DNA from: Bacteroidota bacterium
GTDB taxonomy: Bacteria > Bacteroidota > Bacteroidia > NS11-12g > UBA955
Assembly: GCA_947450015.1 (NCBI GenBank)
Contig: CANFUB010000200.1
Location: 1-5,320 of the forward strand
DNA length: 5,320 nucleotides
Direction: 5' to 3'
Below the pieces are notes generated by a model. The model saw only the letters and a list, made by a program, of their open reading frames with translations. It searched no databases and had not been told where the DNA came from. A program made the position numbers and the translations under genes. Below, piece after piece: positions 1 to 5,300 of the stretch; position 1 is the first letter of the stretch, and each line of letters begins with the position of its first letter.

Positions 1-974
1 TGGTATTTGTAATAATTAACACCACCTTTGGTTAAATCAATTGTGGTAGAGGCTTGCACCCAATTTTCGGAGACTATTTGTTTCCCATTCCATTTCCCTT
101 TGTTTAAAAACAAACGGCCAATTTTCGCAAAATCTCTGGCCCTTGCATTCACACAGCAAAAAGTTTTTTCTATGCCATTTTTTTTCTTATCGATGCTCCA
201 CGAGCCATCATATTCCATCTCTAATGGCGTCCATAATTTTTCTTGAAAATACTGGGTAACGGTTTTTACTTTTAAAGCACGCTCTAAAATTAAACCTAAC
301 AATTGTGTATTGCCACTCACGTATTCGAATTGTTGGCCAGGCGCTCGTTTTAATTTTAATTTATAAACTTCGTTCTTTAAATTTCTGCCATAATAAAACG
401 ATGCCGCATCGCCAAAAGGATTCATGTAACTCTCATTAAAGTCGAGTCCTGAGGTCATCTGCAATACATGTTTGATGCTTACCTTTTCGAAACCATTTTG
501 TTTTAATTCTGGGATATAAGTAATGATGGGTTCCTCAACAGATTTTATAAAACCATCGTCTATGGCACAGCCAATTAATATAGAGGTAATGGATTTGGCC
601 ATCGAAAAAGAAGGGATGATACTTTCTTCTTTGTACTTGCTAAAATATTTTTCATACTGAATGGTATCATTTTTTATAATCAAGAAGGCTACCGTTTTAT
701 TGTCCTCTAATACCTTATCGAACGCCACACGCTCTTCCTTCTTTCCCACCTTCAAAGTTTTTGGATACAAACCACTATCGGTAGAAAAGAACTTGAACTT
801 CGTTGAATTGCTCTGCAAAGCCCGCGATGGAAATTTTTTATAGTCTTTGATATCCGCAAAATTATAAACCACAAATCGCCCCAATTTGCAAGCCGATAAA
901 ACGATGGAGAGCATGATTACAATAACCATTGTGCGACCAATAAAAGTTGTATGTTTAATTCCGATTTTCTTCAT
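1..974 (-). CDS. Serine hydrolase, beta-lactamase/PBP fold, lipoprotein (C-terminus off window)
   Basis: The reading frame starts at ATG 974-972 and stays open for 324 codons to the window edge, so the C-terminus is missing. Residues 1-29 form a lipoprotein signal: basic start, hydrophobic stretch at about 16-27, and lipobox L26-S27-A28-C29. This predicts a lipid-anchored periplasmic or outer-membrane enzyme. The catalytic S-x-x-K motif is S124-M-A-K127, in the usual FSMAKS context. The second motif, Y-x-S/N, is Y218-V-S220, followed by GNTQLLG as is usual in this family. LQMTSGLDF (171-179) is also characteristic. The third motif (K-T-G or H-x-G) would lie beyond the edge. Known members of this superfamily include class C beta-lactamases, D-Ala carboxypeptidases, esterases and EstB/6-aminohexanoate-dimer-hydrolase-like enzymes. 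The FSMAKS context and the lipid anchor fit the broad 'serine hydrolase' group better than a true AmpC, and the substrate cannot be assigned. It has its own promoter at 1038-1068. Confidence 0.9.
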   Translation of the reverse strand, partial: MKKIGIKHTTFIGRTMVIVIMLSIVLSACKLGRFVVYNFADIKDYKKFPSRALQSNSTKFKFFSTDSGLYPKTLKVGKKEERVAFDKVLEDNKTVAFLIIKNDTIQYEKYFSKYKEESIIPSFSMAKSITSILIGCAIDDGFIKSVEEPIITYIPELKQNGFEKVSIKHVLQMTSGLDFNESYMNPFGDAASFYYGRNLKNEVYKLKLKRAPGQQFEYVSGNTQLLGLILERALKVKTVTQYFQEKLWTPLEMEYDGSWSIDKKKNGIEKTFCCVNARARDFAKIGRLFLNKGKWNGKQIVSENWVQASTTIDLTKGGVNYYKY

Positions 975-1037
975 ATGTTATTTTCTAATGTTTGCTCTCT
1001 CCTATTTGTCTCCTCACTGATAAGCTAGGCAAGGATT

Positions 1038-1068
1038 CAAATGTATTGAATAATAGGATTGATACAAA
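1038..1068 (-). promoter_or_regulatory. Bacteroidota -33/-7 promoter of the serine hydrolase gene
   Basis: On the minus strand TTTG (1068-1065) is followed by a 19-bp spacer and TACATTTG (1045-1038). This matches the Bacteroidota housekeeping sigma consensus TTTG-N17-23-TAnnTTTG at every defined base. Transcription would start near 1033-1035, giving a leader of about 60 nt before ATG 974. The leader holds purine-rich GAGGAGA and AGGAGAGAG stretches, but they are about 17 nt or more from the start, too far to be normal ribosome binding sites. Confidence 0.8.
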
Positions 1069-1119
1069 AAGAAAATTGGAGGCTAAGAAGTGTAAAGTAT
1101 TTAGAGTATTAGATTTTTG

Positions 1120-1168
1120 AAATAACAATCCACGGCCCCGCTTCAGCCTTTTGGATAGGTAATGTTAT
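1120..1168 (-). repeat. Short attC-like imperfect palindrome after the 215-residue lipoprotein gene
   Basis: The site begins 11 nt past the stop codon of the gene at 1180-1827. On the plus strand the arms are ATAACA (1122-1127) with TGTTAT (1163-1168), ATCC (1128-1131) with GGAT (1153-1156), and GGC (1134-1136) with GCC (1146-1148). Unpaired AGGTAA (1157-1162) lies on one side only. Outer AAC/GTT cores with an asymmetric bulge resemble an integron attC site. It has no U-tract, so it is a poor intrinsic terminator. The box AAATAAC at 1120-1126 recurs exactly in the larger palindrome at 1845-1851. Strict attC consensus ends (RYYYAAC/GTTRRRY) are not met, so the assignment is tentative. Confidence 0.4.
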
Positions 1169-1851
1169 GTAGCGTTTTTCTATTTCTCAAATCCATATAA
1201 ATATTCTACTCGTTTGCATATTTGTGAGTTGATATTTTCAACAACTAACGTTATTTGTCGGTATTTCTTATTTCTACTCGCAAATTCTGAAGCAATTGAA
1301 TATGGGTCTGTCGGTAATGAGTCGATAAGAAGTGTAACAATTTTATCTTCTGGTTTGTCAGAATAACCTTCTGATAATTGTTTAGTAATTTTTGCATTCT
1401 TTGTTTCAAACAACTTATCAAGTCCTAAATATGGTTTCTTTTCCTTTGTAATTTCATAAAACAACTTTCTTTGTCCTTGCTCATAGTGACATTGACCTAA
1501 TTCGAACTTAATAGCTTGTATGTTTTTGTTTTTTGGGTCATTAAAAACAAGGTCAGCTAACTCCGAAACATATTTTTCATCAAAAAAATCGCCATTACAA
1601 CTGTCAATTCCTATTGTTATTGTCCAGCTTCCACAGTTTACTTTTGTCGAGTCATACTTCTCTTTCCGTACAAAACCATCAGGCGATTCACCGTGTGACC
1701 AAAGTCCATATTTCTTTAAACTGTCTTGCAAAGTTGTAAAATTACACTCGCATGGAATTCTATTAAAGGTTTCAGTCATACAACCAGTCAATAAAATAGA
1801 TGTCAAAATATAAAGTGTTTGTTTCATGGTCGTCTTAAAATGCTAAATAAC
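1126..1851 (-). mobile_element. Candidate integron-like gene cassette with one lipoprotein gene
   Basis: The segment between the two copies of the AAATAAC box (1120-1126 and 1845-1851) is about 725 bp. It holds one short gene in the same direction, followed by an attC-like palindrome. That is the plan of an integron cassette: short promoterless gene plus 3' recombination site. The segment is AT-rich compared with the flanking conserved genes. No integrase gene or attI site is visible in the window, so at most this would be part of an integrase-less cassette cluster. The boundaries are inferred only from the repeated box and the palindromes. Confidence 0.35.
1180..1827 (-). CDS. Predicted lipoprotein of unknown function, 215 aa, in the candidate cassette
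   Basis: I do not recognise the family. The ATG at 1827 begins a short lipoprotein signal (MKQTLY, hydrophobic to about residue 13) with canonical lipobox L13-T14-G15-C16, so the mature protein should be lipid-anchored on the periplasmic side or in the outer membrane. A Cys-x-Cys pair (C26, C28) follows directly, with further cysteines at 65, 77, 113 and 204, so disulfides are possible. The rest looks like a soluble alpha/beta domain with no catalytic motif I can name. The start MKQTLY and the early Cys-x-Cys pair match the gene at 2374-3093, but the remainder shows no obvious similarity by eye. No Shine-Dalgarno or clear promoter precedes it. It begins 76 bp after the stop of the gene at 1904-2368 and could be read from that operon. 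Attc-like palindromes lie on both sides. Confidence 0.8.
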   Translation of the reverse strand: MKQTLYILTSILLTGCMTETFNRIPCECNFTTLQDSLKKYGLWSHGESPDGFVRKEKYDSTKVNCGSWTITIGIDSCNGDFFDEKYVSELADLVFNDPKNKNIQAIKFELGQCHYEQGQRKLFYEITKEKKPYLGLDKLFETKNAKITKQLSEGYSDKPEDKIVTLLIDSLPTDPYSIASEFASRNKKYRQITLVVENINSQICKRVEYLYGFEK

Positions 1852-1967
1852 GTTTCGAGGGCTTGCGAAGGCGACTTCCACATACCATCTTGAAAATCCA
1901 AAGTTAAGAAAAACTCCTTAAGTTTATTCGAAGCCTTTGGTTGCTTTCGATAAGCCCTTTGTTAGCA
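1841..1967 (-). repeat. Long (127 bp) attC-like imperfect palindrome between two AT-rich genes
   Basis: Nested inverted arms on the plus strand are TGCTAA (1841-1846) with TTAGCA (1962-1967), AGGGCTT (1858-1864) with AAGCCCT (1952-1958), CGAAGGC (1866-1872) with GCTTTCG (1943-1949, one G-T pair), CCAAAG (1898-1903) with CTTTGG (1935-1940), and TTAAG (1904-1908) with CTTAA (1917-1921). TAAC (1848-1851) and GTTA (1961-1964) can pair instead of part of the outermost arm and would be the recombination cores. The length is like that of large integron attC sites such as those of Vibrio cholerae. The last 20 or so codons of the gene at 1904-2368, including its stop, lie inside the site. There is no U-tract, which argues against a simple terminator. 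Confidence 0.5.
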
Positions 1968-2368
1968 CTCGTAGTTCCGTCAATCACCTTTACTGATGCT
2001 GCTATGTCAATGAATTCATGGATCATTTTTACATATGTACTTAAATATACTTCCAAAGGAGTCAATTTGTATATAAAATAGATCTGTTTCTGTTTGTTGA
2101 CTGATTCAAAATTCCCTTCATTGAGTATTCTATCATTAATTTTTTGTAAATCTATTTGTTGATGTTTAATATTTAAAATAATATTAGGATTTCCATCCAT
2201 CTTCTCCCAAAAAATCCGCAATTCAATGTTTTCCTTTACATAGAATAAATGGCTTTCAAATGCAATTTGTTCAAACCTTTTTTTAAATCCTTCTATTTCC
2301 AAAATTTTAAACTCTGCTTCGATTTTTCTTAGGTATGAAGACTTGAAAATATTTCTCAAAAAGTTCAT
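1904..2368 (-). CDS. Small soluble protein of unknown function, 154 aa
   Basis: I do not recognise the family. I chose ATG 2368, five bases after the TGA stop (2376-2374) of the gene before it. An in-frame TTG at 2377 overlaps that stop and would add three residues, but ATG is the likelier start, and the spacing implies translational coupling. There is no signal peptide or membrane segment, so a cytoplasmic protein is expected. The N-terminal third is charged and probably helical (about 12-34). A beta-like middle (about 40-70, with FYVKENIELRIFWEK) and a YFIYKLTPLEVYL stretch (97-109) follow. The last 21 residues (134-154, TSANKGL onward) are encoded inside the 1841-1967 palindrome and may be an acquired tail, not part of the fold. 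The gene is very AT-rich: hand counts of four 60-base lines gave 23-28% G+C. It could be a partner of the gene at 2374-3093, but the function is unknown. Confidence 0.7.
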   Translation of the reverse strand: MNFLRNIFKSSYLRKIEAEFKILEIEGFKKRFEQIAFESHLFYVKENIELRIFWEKMDGNPNIILNIKHQQIDLQKINDRILNEGNFESVNKQKQIYFIYKLTPLEVYLSTYVKMIHEFIDIAASVKVIDGTTSANKGLIESNQRLRINLRSFS

Positions 2369-2373
2369 GTTAA

Positions 2374-3093
2374 TCAAAAATCATAAGTAGTTTTCATTTT
2401 CAATGAATCATCTAGAAAGTTATAAAACCTCATCAGCTCTTTAGTTGGTTCATTGCTAGCATCAACTTGTTTTTTAAAGTTGATAAAAAACTTTTTATTA
2501 TAAGGTTTGTCTATAAAATAACCATGATTTCCATATTCATCCTTTAAGGGAATGGAAGTTGTATCAAATGGCACTAATAGGTTTCGAATTTTTTGCAGTT
2601 CGAAAGCATCTATAATTGCATATTCTTTGTATCTAAATCTGGCATGTGTAAAAACAGAATGCGTAACTAAGTAGCAACATTCAACTTTTTTAATAACAAA
2701 TGAATGATATGACCACATCATTCCACCTGGCCCAAATTGAAACGCTAATTCCGCCTCTGAATTTGAATCGTAATAATCAATAAAGTCCTTATTGTTGGCA
2801 TGATAATTTTTGGATACATAATCATTCCAGTAGGTTGTGAATTTTGTAGGATCAGGACTTTCGATATCTCTAAACCAAAGCAACCTATTCTCCTTTGCGG
2901 AAAGGGTATAGAAACTATCTGGTGCAAACGTTGAAGTATCATATTTGCTTATCCTTAAATAATTATCATTTAAAATTATTTTGATTACTTTGGTTGTATC
3001 ACATTTACACTCAATATTTTTGAATGAACAAGCACTATTTAAAATGGAAGAATTAAAAAAAAGAATTAGCGCTAAATATAGAGTCTGCTTCAT
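2374..3093 (-). CDS. Predicted exported protein of unknown function, 239 aa, Cys-x-Cys start
   Basis: I do not recognise the family. ATG 3093 starts MKQTLY followed by a hydrophobic signal segment (about 5-18). C22 follows N19-S20-A21, which is an imperfect lipobox because position -3 is Asn, so lipid anchoring at C22 and ordinary signal-peptidase cleavage near A21 are both possible. A Cys-x-Cys pair (C29, C31) lies just after, and a Cys-Cys pair at 139-140. A glycine-rich FGPGGMMW stretch (120-127) is distinctive but unassigned. MKQTLY plus the early Cys-x-Cys also begins the lipoprotein at 1180-1827, suggesting a shared export design or distant relation. It starts 23 bp after the CKKK-lipoprotein gene and its stop lies 5 bases before the next start, so 3722-1904 is probably one transcript. 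Its base composition is mostly AT-rich, unlike the gene before it. Confidence 0.8.
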   Translation of the reverse strand: MKQTLYLALILFFNSSILNSACSFKNIECKCDTTKVIKIILNDNYLRISKYDTSTFAPDSFYTLSAKENRLLWFRDIESPDPTKFTTYWNDYVSKNYHANNKDFIDYYDSNSEAELAFQFGPGGMMWSYHSFVIKKVECCYLVTHSVFTHARFRYKEYAIIDAFELQKIRNLLVPFDTTSIPLKDEYGNHGYFIDKPYNKKFFINFKKQVDASNEPTKELMRFYNFLDDSLKMKTTYDF

Positions 3094-3116
3094 AATGCTT
3101 GAGTTATAATTCCAAT

Positions 3117-3722
3117 CTAGAGAATTGTATAACTCTTCAGCAAAGAAGTAGTGATAACCGCATTGTTATTGGTAACCGATTTAACTAAGCCAACACCTTT
3201 TGCATAATAGGCATCGTTGGTGTAAGTGGTGCCTATGCTTAACTTAACATGCACCACATTGCTAAAACTCACTGTGCCATTGTTGACACTGGCATTGGTT
3301 TCTAATACCTCATACTTATAAACCACAGGCGATGAAGCCACTGTAATGGTATCATTCCATTTTTGACCAACCACAGGGCTCTCTTTTAAATACGTTATTT
3401 CTTGACTGCCCGCAGTATCAGTATAGAGCGAAGTATAGTCATTCTTTGAATAGGCATAATAGGCTTTAGACGTTACCGAATTATAGACCATGGTATATTC
3501 GTTGTATGTTTTACCAAAAACAGATTTGTAATTACTCGTAATGGTGATTACAGATTTAACAACACCCGTATCGTAAGTCCAAGTAGAATTAACCTTGGTA
3601 GGCAAAAACAAACCTTCTGTAAAAGTAGCTATAGGGGCTGGTTCCTCGGTTGTTTTTTTCTTACATGCGAAATTTAAAACCAACATCATTACAAGGCTAA
3701 ATGCAATCCATTTATTTTTCAT
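3117..3722 (-). CDS. Bacteroidota CKKK lipoprotein, beta-rich, unknown function (201 aa)
   Basis: ATG 3722 opens a lipoprotein signal (MKNKW, hydrophobic to about 18) ending N17-F18-A19-C20. Position -3 is not the textbook residue, but Cys followed by K21-K22-K23 and a polar linker (TTEEPAP) is a common Bacteroidota lipoprotein start. The mature part (about 33-201) is rich in Thr, Ser, Tyr and Val in alternating patterns, indicating an all-beta domain. It opens with LPTKVNSTWTY (40-50) and ends with YYAKGVGLVK (172-181). From memory, the two together recur in uncharacterised Bacteroidota lipoproteins, with the second near the C-terminus as here. No enzyme motif is seen. It is the first gene of a likely three-gene transcript, with a TAnnTTTG box just before its start and the ddl terminator upstream. 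Sampled G+C (38-42%) fits the conserved neighbours and not the AT-rich genes after it. Confidence 0.85.
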   Translation of the reverse strand: MKNKWIAFSLVMMLVLNFACKKKTTEEPAPIATFTEGLFLPTKVNSTWTYDTGVVKSVITITSNYKSVFGKTYNEYTMVYNSVTSKAYYAYSKNDYTSLYTDTAGSQEITYLKESPVVGQKWNDTITVASSPVVYKYEVLETNASVNNGTVSFSNVVHVKLSIGTTYTNDAYYAKGVGLVKSVTNNNAVITTSLLKSYTIL

Positions 3723-3729
3723 ATAGGGT

Positions 3730-3737
3730 CAAATATA
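3730..3737 (-). promoter_or_regulatory. -7 box (TATATTTG) directly before the CKKK lipoprotein gene
   Basis: TATATTTG fits the Bacteroidota -7 consensus TAnnTTTG and ends seven bases before ATG 3722. Used as a promoter it would give a leader of only a few nucleotides. No TTTG lies at the expected -33 distance; the region there is an A/T run. The upstream gene ends at a strong terminator, so a promoter is needed somewhere in 3723-3852. Confidence 0.5.
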
Positions 3738-3852
3738 AATGGAATTTAAAGAATTAAAAATAATTAAGCGTATTTTGAATTCAATAATTGATGATTGAAA
3801 ATTCATAGATTGAATTAGAATTGTGTGACAGAAAACAAGAAAGTGAAAGCAC

Positions 3853-3882
3853 AAAAAAAACATACCAAGTGGTATGTTTTTT
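3853..3882 (-). terminator. Intrinsic terminator of ddl, possibly bidirectional
   Basis: A perfect 12-bp stem (3855-3866 with 3871-3882) and a 4-base loop (3867-3870) lie about 30 nt past the ddl stop. The core is ACATACC/GGTATGT; the outer six pairs are A-T. Read on the minus strand the stem runs into a stretch of eight T (3860-3853), the classic rho-independent layout. Six T also follow the core on the plus strand, so it could stop transcription both ways, although no plus-strand gene is seen here. Confidence 0.85.
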
Positions 3883-3911
3883 CAAAAATAGTATAATAAT
3901 AAAAGTGTAAT

Positions 3912-4979
3912 CTACCGCGTACTCTGCAAAGCCTGTCTCAAATCAAAGCGCTGTTGAGCGTAGTTAATTAATTCCGTAATCAAATCGGAATAGGCAACTC
4001 CGCTGGCTTCCCATAGCTTTGGATACATGCTGATATTGGTAAAACCTGGCAAGGTATTCACTTCGTTTAAATAAAATTCGCTATCGCTTACATAAAAGAA
4101 ATCGACTCTACTTAAACCCTCTAACTGCAAACTGCGATAAGCTTTTAAAGCTGTTTGGGTGATGGTGGTTATGGTGCTTGCACTTAAATTTTCTGCTGGT
4201 ATCACCACCTTGGTTTCGTTGTTCACATACTTGTTTTCGTAGGTATAGAAACCGCTGTTCACAATGATTTCGCCAACACCAGTCACCTTGGGTTGTAAGT
4301 TGCCCATCACGGCTGTTTCTACCTCGCGCCCTTTGATGCCTTTTTCTATCAATAATTTAATATCAAATTTAAAGGCATTGGCAATGGCGGCTTCTAACTC
4401 TGCGCGGTTATCGGCTTTCTCTACACCTACCCCACTGCCCATGTTAGCAGGCTTTACGAACAAAGGATAGCCAAGGGTTTCGAGTTGTTCGAAGTTAATG
4501 GTATCACCTTTGAAATACGTATACCATGGCGTAACGGCTATGCCATTCTGTTGTAAAATTTGTTTGGTTACATCCTTGTCCATGCCCACGGCACTGCCCA
4601 ATACACCAGGACCAACATAAGGTTTGTTTAAATATTCCAATACACCTTGTAGGATACCATCTTCGCCATACACACCGTGCGTAATCGGAAAGAATACATC
4701 AATGTCAATGGCTTTGTTTACATCCTTCGCATAGCGCAATGGTTGTTTGTTAAAGGGCATTAATACCAAAGGCACATGCTCGGTATGGGCACCTATTTCG
4801 AGGGTGGTTTCGAATAAACTTTTTTCGGGTAAGTAGTACCACTCTCCTTTTTTCGAAATGCCGATGACTTCAATTTTAAATAAATTGGCATCAATGGCAT
4901 TGTAAATATTGCGTGCCGAAATAACCGATATTTCGTGCTCTGGCGATCTGCCCCCTGCGATAATAGCAACCGTTTTCAT
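3912..4979 (-). CDS. ddl: D-alanine--D-alanine ligase (DdlA-length ATP-grasp), 355 aa
   Basis: Catalyses ATP-dependent joining of two D-alanines in the cytoplasm to make the dipeptide that MurF adds to the peptidoglycan precursor. The N-terminal domain has GGRSPEHEIS (9-18, catalytic Glu16) and HGVYGEDG (101-108). The ATP-grasp part has KPANMGSGVGV (176-186, Lys176 nucleotide contact), the GREVE loop (217-221), SRVDFF (290-295) and EVNTLPGFT (306-314). Metal ligands are D293, E306 and N308, and R291 is the conserved catalytic arginine. The omega loop YENKYVNNET (247-256) carries Lys250-Tyr251, equivalent to Lys215-Tyr216 of E. coli DdlB. That tyrosine marks D-Ala-D-Ala specificity, not a VanA-like D-Ala-D-Lac ligase. 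The length (355) and the segment between about 42 and 95 fit the longer DdlA type. The gene is complete, starts at ATG 4979, has a TAnnTTTG box five bases upstream and its own terminator, so it is probably transcribed alone. Confidence 0.97.
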   Translation of the reverse strand: MKTVAIIAGGRSPEHEISVISARNIYNAIDANLFKIEVIGISKKGEWYYLPEKSLFETTLEIGAHTEHVPLVLMPFNKQPLRYAKDVNKAIDIDVFFPITHGVYGEDGILQGVLEYLNKPYVGPGVLGSAVGMDKDVTKQILQQNGIAVTPWYTYFKGDTINFEQLETLGYPLFVKPANMGSGVGVEKADNRAELEAAIANAFKFDIKLLIEKGIKGREVETAVMGNLQPKVTGVGEIIVNSGFYTYENKYVNNETKVVIPAENLSASTITTITQTALKAYRSLQLEGLSRVDFFYVSDSEFYLNEVNTLPGFTNISMYPKLWEASGVAYSDLITELINYAQQRFDLRQALQSTR

Positions 4980-4984
4980 ACCAA

Positions 4985-4992
4985 CAAAAGTA
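4985..4992 (-). promoter_or_regulatory. -7 box (TACTTTTG) directly before ddl
   Basis: TACTTTTG matches TAnnTTTG and ends five bases before ATG 4979, so the transcript would be leaderless or nearly so. No TTTG is present at the expected -33 position (about 5010-5017 reads GC-rich). No Shine-Dalgarno sequence precedes the start, in line with a leaderless or Bacteroidota-style start. Confidence 0.5.
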
Positions 4993-5034
4993 GAAAATGA
5001 TTTCGTGTACCCGCACCTTAAAGTTTACACAAAA

Positions 5035-5059
5035 GGGAATAAGGCCCAGTGTAATTCCC
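5035..5059 (-). terminator. Possible weak terminator of a gene to the right of the window
   Basis: GGGAAT (5035-5040) pairs with ATTCCC (5054-5059). On the minus strand the stem is followed by four T. The stem is only six pairs and the loop is 13 bases, so this is weak evidence. Confidence 0.2.
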
Positions 5060-5155
5060 CAATTTTAGACACAAGGGTTTGATAACTAGCATGGGTGCTT
5101 TTCAGCCACAGATTCACAGATTATAATTATGAAGACAGCATAACACAAAAAGCTA

Positions 5156-5174
5156 GTATAATCCCTACGGGATA
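5156..5174. repeat. CCCTACGGG palindrome, copy 1
   Basis: ATCCC (5161-5165), TAC, GGGAT (5169-5173). The flank GTATAATCCCTA (5156-5167) is identical to that of copy 3 at 5301-5312. Confidence 0.7.
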
Positions 5175-5210
5175 TTGGAGTAGTGCGTAAGTTTTAGGTT
5201 ACAGATATTA

Positions 5211-5225
5211 TGTCCCTACGGGACA
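5211..5225. repeat. CCCTACGGG palindrome, copy 2
   Basis: TGTCCC (5211-5216), TAC, GGGACA (5220-5225). The arms changed from ATCCC/GGGAT to GTCCC/GGGAC on both sides, so the pairing is kept. That suggests the hairpin, not the exact sequence, is what is maintained. Confidence 0.7.
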
Positions 5226-5300
5226 AGGGATGCAATCGCTAAATTTGAATCTGTGGCATTAATTGGTATTCACTTTTAATCTGTGAATCTGTGACTAACA

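Larger units (their letters stand above)
5107..5293. repeat. 17-bp perfect inverted repeat of CACAGATT units flanking 153 bp
   Basis: The left arm, 5107-5123, is CACAGATTCACAGATTA, itself two tandem CACAGATT units. The right arm, 5277-5293, is its exact reverse complement. A second inverted match joins GCCACAGATTC (5105-5115) to GAATCTGTGGC (5247-5257). The enclosed 153 bp has no gene. The arrangement is like a small REP-like or MITE-like intergenic element; no target-site duplication was recognised. Confidence 0.75.

Noticed and set aside
28..246. Plus-strand open frame of 72 codons
   Set aside because: It lies antisense to the serine hydrolase, whose motifs are intact on the other strand.
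661..843. Plus-strand open frame of 60 codons
   Set aside because: It is antisense to the N-terminal part of the serine hydrolase and shows no protein-like features.
1520..1813. Plus-strand open frame of 97 codons
   Set aside because: It mirrors the 215-residue lipoprotein gene, which has a proper signal peptide and lipobox.
1899..1906. TAACTTTG, a -7-like box upstream of the 215-residue lipoprotein gene
   Set aside because: It fits TAnnTTTG but lacks a TTTG at the -33 distance and lies within the palindrome arms, so chance is likely. A promoter here cannot be excluded.
2745..2942. Minus-strand open frame of 65 codons
   Set aside because: It is another frame inside the 239-residue gene, with no credible start context.
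4264..4470. Plus-strand open frame of 68 codons
   Set aside because: It is antisense to ddl, whose motifs run through this stretch unbroken.
3912..4979. VanA-like D-Ala-D-Lac ligase
   Set aside because: The omega loop keeps Lys250-Tyr251 as in standard Ddl enzymes, and no vanH or vanX partner is seen next to it.
5096..5103. Plus-strand hairpin AGCA/TGCT (5089-5100) followed by TTT as a terminator
   Set aside because: Only four base pairs and three T, with no gene in that direction.
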